A stretch of DNA of 64,000 nucleotides, taken from assembly GCA_004835665.1 (NCBI GenBank), contig RBKR01000026.1, positions 682,001 through 746,000 on the forward strand. Reading direction: 5' to 3'. Each line of letters begins with the position of its first letter. The first letter of the stretch is position 1. The DNA is from Phoma sp. XZ068 (taxonomy: Eukaryota; Ascomycota; Dothideomycetes; Pleosporales; Didymellaceae). Below the pieces are notes generated by a model that did no database searches, was not told the DNA's origin, and worked only from the letters and a program-made list of their open reading frames with translations. This document shows, one piece after another, positions 1-9,226 of this stretch. The position numbers and the translations under genes were made by a program.

Positions 1-607
1 GTGTTTTGCACTGGACGGCGCAGTCTACCAGCGAAATCGAGGTAATACGGTGTGGTCGGTTTGACGATGGGTGCGTGTGCGGATAGTTTGAGCTCGATGC
101 TTTGTCGAGTCTATGCCGAGTCGGATCATGGTCAAGAGCTGCGTTGGAAGTTCGTATGGCGGAGACGTGCGGACGATGTTACTGTGCCTGCTGTCGCTGT
201 GATTAGTACAGTTATTATTAACCTGGACGGTTAGAGGCATGTAGAGCAATGCGGATTCTGGTTCTGAACTCTGCGTCACAGCATTCAGCACTACCGTCAG
301 TCAATATCCGGAACTCTTTGCAATATGGGAATCTGAACAACATGCACTGAGCGCACTGCAGCGGCGGAGGAGCGTTTTTGGATTCGATCGTATTGGTTCT
401 TAACCGGTTTCCTTGCCTCGTGACACCGTAATAGTCTTCATGAGAAAGGAGATGAAGGCCTAAGTCGCCATGAAATGCATGCCCACGCCTCTGAGACGCA
501 GCTCAGATTCCGAATATCCTGTGTCCAGTCAGCCAACGCGCTTCTTTCAAAATCCAGCAGCCTAACTACCGCGTGTGCGCGTACCTCAACTCCGTTTCCA
601 CAACCAT
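1..607. other. no gene recognised; 3' flank of the eS21 gene
   Basis: Only short overlapping frames on both strands, none with a recognisable domain or a convincing splice pattern. The right edge is the 3' untranslated side of the leftward eS21 gene. Confidence 0.4.
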
Positions 608-1026
608 TTACCTCGACGCAGACCAGACAGACTTGAGGAAGCCGTCACGCTGTGTGAGCCTGTTCATGCTGTCGTCGGACTCGCCCATAGCGCGGACGAA
701 GCCAGAGAGAGCGTAGACCTGGTTCTCGCCGGTGTAGCGACCGTTCTCGTCGACCTTAGCGATGCTGATCTGGACGGAGGCGTGGTCCTTGGCCTTGATG
801 ATGCGTCCGGTAGCGGACTGCGAGAGAATTAGTATCGCGAGCGGAGGATCATGTCGGGCGGTGCGGTCTTACGCATTTGCGGGGGACGTAAACTGTGACA
901 TGTCAGCGATTGTTCAACATGCAGCTGCCAGACCCAGGCTCAATCGCATTGCGATATTCCATGTCCTAGCTCCAGCAGATTGTGGGCGTCCTTACGGTCA
1001 ACGAGCTCGCCGCGTTCGTTCTCCAT
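608..1026 (-). CDS. RPS21: 40S ribosomal protein eS21 (three exons)
   Basis: Structural protein of the small ribosomal subunit. Exons are 996-1026, 873-892 and 608-817, joined across introns of 103 and 55 nt with GT..AG ends. The product is 86 residues, matching the usual 87 or so. It starts MENERGELVD, continues LYVPRKC across the 20-nt middle exon, then SATGRIIKAKDHASVQI and ends near GFLKSVWSASR. These are diagnostic eS21 segments. Each exon is too short to stand out as an open reading frame. The first exon codes for only ten full residues, a common arrangement in fungal ribosomal protein genes. The long first intron just after the start fits a highly expressed gene. Identity is very secure; the exon ends rest on phase and consensus. 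Confidence 0.95.
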
Positions 1027-1733
1027 TTTGGCTGATGTGTAGAAAGACGGAGGGGTGGTCTTGAATGTCGCTACGGTGGGCTGTCGTCGAGTTCGTGGTT
1101 TTCGCGATATGTGGGAATATCGACGCCGCTCCGCTCGCTTAGTGTGTGAGTGCCAAGTGCGTCCCATTCCGCTTTTGGCACGCTAGTCATGGGGCTCCAA
1201 CATAGTCGAAGGAACAACAACACGAATACGTCCCTTCAAAGTAGTCCATTTCCTTTCCAATTGTGCAAAGACCTCTGCATCTCAGGGAGTTATGTGTAGC
1301 TGCACCCTGACCGTCAGATGTTTGAGACTCACTGTCGCTGTTGAACGAAGGCAATAAAAGGAGACGCCTTCACGCACACAGCTGGAAACACATGTGGGGT
1401 CGCAGCATGATGCTACGATTGAAAAGAGTTATTGAAACATCTCGTTCTGATAGAGCAGGTTCGTTGTCGCTGCTTCCCAGATGCACACCTGATGAGTTCA
1501 TGATTTTGGCTCTCGAGTTACGGGAGGACGCGTATGACTAATCAGCCGATTCTGCGTTGCGTATTCTGATACTCGCCAGCCTTCTTCGCCTCCAGGGTTG
1601 TTTTGTATAACGTCTATTTTGGTTTCGGAGGGATACGATCTTTTACCGAGGAAGACTGGTGGCATCAAGCAAGTCATAGCTACAGACTACTTCGAAGGTT
1701 TCTTATTCAGGAGACGTTCTCGCTGTTCGCCAC
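1027..1733. other. divergent promoter region, eS21 / F-box gene
   Basis: About 700 nt between the leftward eS21 start and the rightward F-box gene. It must hold both promoters. I see no coding signal and no clear TATA or Rap1-like element that I would name. Confidence 0.4.
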
Positions 1734-3257
1734 ATGGCACTCATCAACAAGACCGACTTTCCACCTTTACCATCACAGGAGCCCAAGCGCCGGCGACTCA
1801 CCAAAACAAAGAGCACAACCAGTACACAGCAGTCAAGGCCTACCGGCCCGTACGCCACACTTGATGATCTTCCAGACGAACTCATACTTGAAATTCTAAC
1901 CTACCTACCTGGCATTGACTTGCAAGACTTTCAACTACATACCCTTCTAAGTCTCTCGTTAACAACTCGCCACCTTCATCGTGTTGTCAGCGATAAACTC
2001 TACGCCACGTACGACAGCTACTTTTGCGAGCCGTATCTTTTCCTTCGAACCTTGATTTCGAATCCACACCTCGCAGAGAACGTCCGTCATGTCAAATTCA
2101 GGTATGGCGACGATGCTCATCTCGAAAGGAAACGATACTCTCCAAACGCTCGAGACAAGAAGATAATCAAAGAGGGAATGAGAATTCTTGACTTCCCTGA
2201 CTGGAAAGGGTGGGCTACGCGATGCAATACCGAAGACATCGAGCTCGACATCTTACACACGGCCGTCATGTTACACACGCCTAACATTTTGTCGCTTGAC
2301 GTTGAGGACGGACACATCTCGGCGTATGCCAAAGCCAAATGGCCTGAGCTTATTAAGAAAGCGACGACCCAGGAATATTTTGGGCAGACACATCGTTTCA
2401 ATACCCTAAGGTCTGTGCGCATCGACGCTCAAAATATGGTTATACACCATCTTGTTCCTTTGCTACGATTGCAGTCCTTGCAGAAGCTTGAGTTGCGAGA
2501 ATTGAGCGAAATCGAACTGGACATGCGGGCACCAGCCGAGCTCAGACGCGTACTTCCAGAGAGTTGCAACAATCTTGAAGAGCTTTTCTTAGAGGAGTGT
2601 TACTTGCGATTTGACGCACTTACAACCCTCATCAGCTCTGCACGAAGCCTGAAGAGCTTTCGTTTCGATGCAACCCAGGAAAACATACTTTTGGATGGAT
2701 CTGGAGCCATGCTTCAGAATGCTTTATGGCGACAGCGACAATGTCTGGAAACTCTTGATATATTTCACGAACCATGGCACGGGAATGCCGAGGACGAAGC
2801 AGATCATGGCGGCCTTGAACAGTTCCCGATGCTCAGAAACCTCAAATGTCCGCTACGCATGGTAGTTAACGTACGCTCAGGCACTTCCGCGAGTGTTCTA
2901 GAGTTTCTGCCCCCATCCCTCGAGAGTTTGTGCCTTGTACTACGCTGGGGTGCTGACGAAGACTTGTTCTTACCTGTGCTGGAGCGCATGGCGGGCGAGT
3001 ATACGACAGCGGTTCCTCAACTCAAACTTCTTCAGCTCAACGTTCAGGTGCCTGTGGACGAACTCGTTTACGACTGGGAGCGTCTTACTAAAGCGTATTC
3101 CACAACGGGTGTAGAACTCATCATCAATCTACCTACCGAGAGTGACGATGAGTGGGATGATTGGCACACTATGTCTTCAGACTCGGATGATTCCTCGGAC
3201 GACTCAGATGAGGTCGAGCTGTACAGCGACAGTGACGGTGCAGAAGAGACGGAATGA
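1734..3257 (+). CDS. F-box protein with leucine-rich-repeat-like body
   Basis: Intronless 507-residue protein. A basic, lysine-rich N terminus (about 1-35) is followed by an F-box at about residues 42-90 (LPDELILEILTYLPG). The body has irregular leucine-rich stretches (for example LQSLQKLELRELSEIEL) typical of fungal F-box/LRR proteins. The C terminus is strongly acidic with repeated Ser-Asp pairs. F-box proteins recruit substrates to SCF ubiquitin ligases through Skp1; the substrate here is unknown. The ATG was chosen because the protein begins there with a hydrophilic leader and the upstream frame shows no conservation I can recognise. It converges with the next gene, stop to stop, across 40 nt. 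Confidence 0.8.
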   Translation: MALINKTDFPPLPSQEPKRRRLTKTKSTTSTQQSRPTGPYATLDDLPDELILEILTYLPGIDLQDFQLHTLLSLSLTTRHLHRVVSDKLYATYDSYFCEPYLFLRTLISNPHLAENVRHVKFRYGDDAHLERKRYSPNARDKKIIKEGMRILDFPDWKGWATRCNTEDIELDILHTAVMLHTPNILSLDVEDGHISAYAKAKWPELIKKATTQEYFGQTHRFNTLRSVRIDAQNMVIHHLVPLLRLQSLQKLELRELSEIELDMRAPAELRRVLPESCNNLEELFLEECYLRFDALTTLISSARSLKSFRFDATQENILLDGSGAMLQNALWRQRQCLETLDIFHEPWHGNAEDEADHGGLEQFPMLRNLKCPLRMVVNVRSGTSASVLEFLPPSLESLCLVLRWGADEDLFLPVLERMAGEYTTAVPQLKLLQLNVQVPVDELVYDWERLTKAYSTTGVELIINLPTESDDEWDDWHTMSSDSDDSSDDSDEVELYSDSDGAEETE

Positions 3258-3297
3258 GAGGAAGTTTATTGTTGATGAAGTAACTGAACGCTAATAC

Positions 3298-3984
3298 TCA
3301 AGATGCTGTGTCATCATCCCAACCATTACCCGATTTGTTAGCATCCCGATAGTAAACAGTATTCTCTTCCTCTCCACCAACATCTAACGGCTCCCCTTTA
3401 TCTCTCCAAAAAGCTACGTTCAGAGAGGTTTCATATGCTTTACACCGTTGACGCACATGCAACACCTGTCCTTTGTGGTTGAGAGCTATTAGCAGAACCC
3501 ATCCCTCGTCGCACGCCTTGCGGTCTGCCACCAAGATGAGTAATGTCTGTTGCAGATCCAGCTCTTGATCCGCCTGTGTCAGACGCCGAATCCAGCCAGA
3601 CTCGCTGCTGCCTTCCAGCGCATCGGGACACCGCATGAGAGCGCTCAGCACGAAAGGCGGTGTCTCGCCTATCAACCCAATCTCATCGTCTGAATCCATT
3701 GACGTCACGCCATAGGCGGCGACATCGTCGTCGAAGACGAACGGATCTGCAATGTCTTCATCGTATGCTCCGTGGTGCTCCATGGGGTGAAGAGCTCGTT
3801 GCCAAAGGCGGAGATATGCCTCATCGGCACTGGCACGTGTTACAGTCTCGTTACCATACCATGTACGAATCCAGATGGCCCACGCGCCGCTGTCCCATCG
3901 TTCGGGATCTACAGATATCCGTTTCTCGAAGGCACAGAGGTCCCTTGGTATATGATCCGGGAGGGGGATGTTGAAAACCTCCAT
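3298..3984 (-). CDS. conserved-looking hypothetical protein, 228 residues
   Basis: Not recognised. A single open frame from ATG at 3984. The product is soluble and acidic, with tryptophan-rich segments (ERWDSGAWAIWIRTWYG) and a central acidic stretch (DIADPFVFDDD). There is no signal peptide, membrane segment or nucleotide-binding motif. The frame keeps coding character throughout and is bounded by the convergent F-box gene, which supports it as a real gene. Upstream sequence toward 4.4 kb shows no obvious additional exon. Confidence 0.55.
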   Translation of the reverse strand: MEVFNIPLPDHIPRDLCAFEKRISVDPERWDSGAWAIWIRTWYGNETVTRASADEAYLRLWQRALHPMEHHGAYDEDIADPFVFDDDVAAYGVTSMDSDDEIGLIGETPPFVLSALMRCPDALEGSSESGWIRRLTQADQELDLQQTLLILVADRKACDEGWVLLIALNHKGQVLHVRQRCKAYETSLNVAFWRDKGEPLDVGGEEENTVYYRDANKSGNGWDDDTAS

Positions 3985-4467
3985 GCACCGCTTGTAGTAG
4001 GTCTATCGCTCGTTAAGTAAGTACTTGGGCTCCGCGGGGGCTGTTCGCAGTAATCACGTGGCGACCAATTGTACCGAGGCCAATCCATCTCTTGACCAGA
4101 ATTCGTTCTTGTTCTTCATGTCCAAGTTGCGACTCGGCGTCCCAGTGCTCCTACACGACTATGTTAACCATCGTTCTCATTGTGGTTGTCGCTATAATGA
4201 CTGCAGTCTTGAGGCATACCAGCAGGAAATGATCGAAAGGCAAAGTTCCAAACATATCTTCTAACTTTTGGACGCTCATTTTAACGAGGCTGTGGCGGCA
4301 AGTGTAGATATCTGGTTTCGTGCAACGAAGAGTTATTGGAGGTGTGACACAAACCAGGTTGGAGCCTAGTGCCAAGTAAATATGGGGCACAGATGGTTGA
4401 CAGAGTAAGGCGTGGAGCTATGCAATGTCTTACAGGCTACTTTGTAGCACAGTTGCATTGAAGAAAG
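3985..4467. other. no gene recognised
   Basis: Short frames only on either strand. It holds the promoter of the leftward hypothetical gene and the 3' side of the next leftward gene. Confidence 0.4.
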
Positions 4468-5182
4468 CTATGCTGTCTGAAGCGCAGGCGCTGGTTGAAC
4501 CTGAACCATTACCATAGCCACAGGCCGACCCCACGGCCTCGCCGTAGATTTCGCTGTTACTTGAGGTGCTTGAGGCATCATATTGGCCAACTGGCCCGCC
4601 ACCTCCGCCGGGCTTAGGGGTGCAAGGGGTACAGGCATCGGTGCAGCGCCCTGAGTAGGGAGTATGTCAAGGACAGGCGCCCCATCCAGACAACCAAAGT
4701 ATCTCCCGCCCTTCACAATAGAGTTTGATGGTATCGTCAGTGGACATGATGTTGTTGTTGGTAGGGCTGGCTGTAATGGATGCGGCTGTGCTAGCAATGA
4801 CGGTTGAAGTGTTGAGAGCGATGGAATTATTACTGGAATTACTGTTGTCGGCGCCTGGAAGACCTCTACAGGACCTTGGGTGGGTATAGAAGGAAGAATT
4901 CCCGGGGGAGGTGTAGGGAAGGCGAGAATCCAGGACTTAAGTGCGTAGATCCAGGCTGCAAGCTCTATTGACAACGGTGTCTGTGGTGGAGGTACTACCA
5001 CGTTATTCGCCGTTGATTGAATCCGAGGGACTTGAAGATCATCTTGCCAGAGCGGAACTTATTTCTGTCAATCGTAGTACAGCAGACGGCGTCAAGTCAA
5101 TGTCCTTACCGGAGAGTGAGTTTGGTAGGCCGCTAGCCACAACTAGAAGCACAGCGAGTACAAGAGCTACAGTGTTTGTCAT
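4468..5182 (-). CDS. small secreted proline-rich protein (two exons)
   Basis: I infer two exons, 5110-5182 and 4468-5057, joined across a 52-nt intron (GTAAGG donor, TTGAC branch, AAG acceptor), giving 220 residues. The join is needed because the downstream frame has no ATG and is closed upstream by TAA. The short first exon supplies an ATG and a classic signal peptide (MTNTVALVLAVLLVVASG). The mature part is rich in Pro, Ala and Leu, has only two cysteines, and carries motifs such as PPPQTPL and APMPVPLAPLSP. No enzyme fold is recognised. A cell-wall-associated or secreted structural protein, or an effector-like protein, are both possible. Gene model confidence is moderate and function is unknown. 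Confidence 0.6.
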
Positions 5183-5680
5183 ACTGTGGATCTAGGCTTG
5201 TTCGAAGAGGAGGTCTGAAACATTTAGGCAGCTGCCTCACGTACTCTTACTAGCTTGCTTCTTATGTGGATATGAATTTTGGTTTCCCGACGCTCCGTCC
5301 CTATGCATTTGGTGTAGGCTAATACTAAGCAAGCAAATGGTTCTCCCTTGATAGGCGACCCCGAGACTACTTTAGCCGCCCATGCATCCAGTAGCACCAA
5401 ATAGTTCGCCCTTATGCAGTAATGTTCAAAAAGACTTCTTGTACGACTGGTTGAAGAATGGAATGCTGGGGAAGCTTATACTATATCGTGTATCTCGCCA
5501 GCATTCCGCATAGTCGGGTCCTTCCAGGAACGCGAATAAATTGATTATTTCAACTTGCTGTACCCCCCAATTCAACGTTTATCCATGCGTTCGGGGCCCT
5601 CGCATGACAAATTCGACTGCATAAACACGGCGATCAAACTTTGCAACATGACTTGACCACTTACCACACTGCAGCATATC
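5183..5680. other. intergenic; possible missing first exon of the protease-like gene
   Basis: Divergent promoter region. The downstream protease-like ORF has no signal peptide of its own, so a short leader exon may hide here. An ATG near 5460 opens a short hydrophobic frame, but I could not find a convincing splice pair. Confidence 0.3.
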
Positions 5681-7211
5681 ATGCGCGACCCTCTACCTAT
5701 CGTTTTCTCACCTTCACAGCTCTGGCATGGGAACGATGGAAACTGGAGCTCCTTCATTGTGCGAGTTGGAACCCCAGAACAGAATTTCCGGGTCCTCCCA
5801 TCGGCAGCAACAGGAGAGCTCATTGTACCTCATGCTGTAGGATGCAAACCTAGTGATGGAGATCCCTCCAATTGCCCCGCCCGTCGTGGAGTCTTCGACA
5901 CGAATCATCAACCGGGTTTTGTACCGAATGCCTCTACGACTTGGCAGGAAGAGGGTTTCTTTGATATGGGCTTGGAGACAAAGCTTGGCTATGCAGATGA
6001 TGCATTTTACGGGAGAGATACCGTTGGATTGATGATCCAGAACTCGGGCGGCGCAACACTATCAAATCAAATCGTTGGTGCTGTCAGACAGATGCCATTC
6101 TTCGTTGGTTTCTTTGGGCTGAGTCCACTGGCAAGCAACTTCACAGACTTCGATCAGCCTCAGCGCTCGTACCTCACCACACTAAGAGACGAGCGTCATA
6201 TTCCCAGTCTCTCCTATGCCTATAGTGCGGGTGCATACTACAGTAAGCTCTTAACCGACCGCTTAGATATGTACTGACAGTCCAGGGTCACCAAAGAGCT
6301 TTGGAAGTCTCACTTTGGGCGGGTACGATGAGAGTCGATTTGAGCGGAATAACTTCACATTTCCATTCGATCCAGATGACACCCAACCAACAAGTCTGAA
6401 ATTGCAGCAAATCACAGCGGAACGCACGTTTAACGGTTCAGTTATCATCGTACAGGGAGAAACCTACGTCAATCTTGACTTCACCATGCCCTACCTCTGG
6501 CTCCCAGGCGATACGTGTGACCGCATTGCATCTTTCTTCAAGCTGCATTACGACAACGCAACGGAGCTGTACCTGGTGGATGACGATACTCACGCCGAAC
6601 TTTTAGCTCGCAATCCATCCTTCACTTTTGCTTTTGGGAACTCACCTAGCTTAGCAGACACCGTTAGCATCGATTTACCGTACGCTGCGTTCGACCTTCA
6701 GGCATCATGGCCACTCTACAACGACACAAGGAACTACTTTCCCATCCGGAGAGCAGCGAACGACACGCAATATACATTAGGCAGAGCATTTATGCAAGAG
6801 GCCTATCTCATTGTCGATTTCGAACGGGGCAACTTCTCATTACACCAAGCAGCCTTCCCAGCTTCAAATGAGCAAAACATCATCTCCATCCCAGCCAAGG
6901 ACACGCAGAACCATGAGGGAAAAGGTGGTCTCAGCAAAGCCTCTCTTGCCGGGATCATCACCGGAAGCACGCTCTTTGCTGTCTTGCTGATCACATTGGC
7001 ATCGGTCTTGTTTTACCGAAGACGGCGGCGGGCACGCATCGAAGAAAGGCCAAGACTTGAGCTTTGGGGCAGTAGCAAGGACACACAAGAGACAGCTGAG
7101 CTTCCGGGCAACACAGTGATGCGGTCGCAACTGATGAGTACGGAGGTTCTAGAACTACATGTTTCCAAAGATGAAGAAATTGATAGTAAGATAAGGAGTG
7201 AGCTGGCGTGA
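5681..7211 (+). CDS. aspartic-protease-like membrane protein, probably catalytically inactive
   Basis: Exons 5681-6242 and 6286-7211 join across a 43-nt intron (GTAAGC..CAG), restoring the segment AYYRSPKSFGSLTLGGYDESRF and giving 495 residues. The order is the two lobes of a pepsin-like (A1) fold, then one transmembrane helix (GIITGSTLFAVLLITLASVLF), then a basic RRRRR stop-transfer and a cytoplasmic tail of about 65 residues. The N-terminal lobe has WSSFIVRVGTPEQNFRVL, but the position of the catalytic DTG reads PSAATG. The second lobe's Asp-Thr/Ser-Gly is also absent (YVNLDFTMPYLWLP). Such non-catalytic A1-like membrane proteins are known in filamentous ascomycetes. Expected topology is outside lobes and inside tail. 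A signal peptide is expected but not in this ORF, so the true start is uncertain. Confidence 0.75.
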
Positions 7212-7692
7212 AAAGGCTTGATCAATTGAGGTTATGCTGGCGAGATACGTCGAAATATGGTTGCGAGTCTGGCTTTGTGTTTCAGGGGTATCGTCGAACC
7301 TGCTTCAGCCACACGCGGTCGCTACCAATATTAAAGTAAAGTTTTCTATCTTTGGCCTTTTGACTTGTCTCTAGTTTTCAGCTTGTCGTTTTGAAAAGCG
7401 CCACTCCTGCTGCATTGATGTTTAGGGAGAAACCAGTCATTTCGAACTATACATAAAGTCAAAATGCTACACTGATTACTTTAAATGGGATAAGAATGGC
7501 TTGATGAAAGAGGCACAGCTATTTGGATATTCGCTCAAAGTTGCCCATCAATACTACCTAACTCCGCTGTATGCCTTGGTATGAATTGCTTGGTGGCCAG
7601 ACCAAAAGTGAAACAAGATATGGAACCTGAATCGAGCCTGCGTAGAACACATGCGCCTTTCCGTTCGTAGCAGAATTGCTATTCCTTTGCAA
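7212..7692. other. convergent intergenic region
   Basis: 3' flanks of the rightward protease-like gene and the leftward bestrophin gene. No gene recognised. Confidence 0.5.
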
Positions 7693-9226
7693 TTAGTCCC
7701 CACCGTCACCGGCACCGGCACCCTGTCCATTTTGACCAGCCTCGCCCATCTCGGCGCGGTCCTCGCTCGTTGTCCGGCGACGCACTCCAGTGCTAACCGA
7801 ATGGCTCGGCTTGGGATGCTCATTATGCTCGACCAGCGGGAAGTGTAGTCCGGGTTTACTCGCCAGCGCATCCCTGATCTCGTCGACACTCTTCGCCGCC
7901 CATGCTGCACTTCCCAAGTTGCTCAACGGGTACAAAAGCTGGTTGTCGGGATGCATGACCACCTCCTCGATGCTTGGCGCCACCTTGCTCATGATGATAT
8001 CCACATCCTTCCTGATCTGCAAGCAGAATGCTTCGAGGGGCAAGTCGTTCACATCTTCACCGAACGGATTCTCGATCTCGCGGCCAATGAGCGCGATACC
8101 CAAGATGATGTACGCTGCGAAGATGCACGCTGGGATCGTGATCCAGCCTAGTAGCTTGTACAGTTGGAACGGCAGCAAGAGGATGTACACCCATGTGATC
8201 TGGCTGATGGCAATGCTGTATGCGAGCGGTAGGGGCGTGTTGAGAATGCGGTCTGTGCCTACGAGGACATCGTTGAAGGTAGTGAGCGCATTGAGGGACT
8301 GTGTTTGATAAATCGAAACCTTGAAGGTGCCGTTATCGTAGATGGACTTCATGTACACGCTCAAGTGATTGAGGATCTCGAGAGGAAGATTGCCGAGTGG
8401 GACGCGCGAGCGCTTCAGCATTTTGCGAGGGTTCGACTCGGCCATGGGGAGCCCAAGGAATTGGCCAGCAGTCTTGAAAACGTTTTGCTTCTTCTTGAGG
8501 TCTGGTTGATCGGCATCGCGCGCAAATGTGTCGAGGTGGCCGACCAGGTGCTTCAGGTCGTCGTAGTGCATGTATGGTTCGAATCGAAGCTTGTGCTTCA
8601 GTGCGACGGCGTAGGCTGCAATCAGATTGAGACAGTTGATCTTCGCAAGGAGGTCCTGTTTGCCGAGTTCGGCGTCCTTCTCGTGTCGCTCATCAACGTG
8701 GATCCAGATAAGACGGGCGAGATTCTGGGATGCAAAGGTCAATTGGGCCCAGTATTTGCGACCATCATTGTAACGCTCGTATGCCGTGGAGCTTCGAAAG
8801 CTCAGCGCAAGACCGACGACGAAACCAAGGACAGTGAGCAAGAGTTGGTTAACACTGACTGAACGGTGTTAGGGGTTGTTGCAGATAAAAGAGCAGGGAC
8901 GTAGCATACGATCGTGTACGAATTTCGAGAGCAGTGTAATCATGCTCGCCCATCCAGCTACGAAGAGCAATGGCAGAACCATCTCTGGTGTAACACTGCC
9001 ATGGAGACGGAGAAAGACAGGCCATTTCGAGTGGTGGTCGAGGTCGCGCGGTCCGACCTGTGGCTTGTTAGTAAACACAGTACTTTCTGTAGGGAAGCTG
9101 TGTCGCAGAACGTACGAAATAGTCGTCAAAATCCTTGTCGCTGTCTTGCTTCTTTAGTGGTGGTCGTGTCGATGCGCCATTTGTGCCATTCGACACATGC
9201 GCCGTGCTCTGCGTCTTCTCCGCCAT
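7693..9226 (-). CDS. bestrophin-like (UPF0187/RFP-TM) anion channel
   Basis: Three exons, 9116-9226, 8910-9057 and 7693-8858, separated by introns of 58 and 51 nt (the second has a CTAAC branch), give 474 residues. The first exon codes for a hydrophilic leader ending KDFDDYF. The rest shows the bestrophin family pattern: LRLHGSVTPEMVLPLLFVAGW, then LLLTVLGFVVGLALSFRSSTAYERYNDGRKYW, later PLPLAYSIAISQITWVYILLLPF and IENPFGEDVNDLPLE. Family members form pentameric chloride/bicarbonate channels. There are about four membrane helices and a long cytosolic C terminus ending in a Gly/Asp-rich tail. Start and splices are well supported by phase and by continuity of family motifs. Confidence 0.9.

Noticed and set aside
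4941..5195. Plus-strand frame opposite the proline-rich protein
   Set aside because: Shadow of the real minus-strand gene, whose signal peptide and splice sites explain the region.
6280..6281. Alternative acceptor GACAG at 6280 for the pseudoprotease intron
   Set aside because: It breaks the frame of the second lobe; the acceptor at 6285 restores the family sequence.
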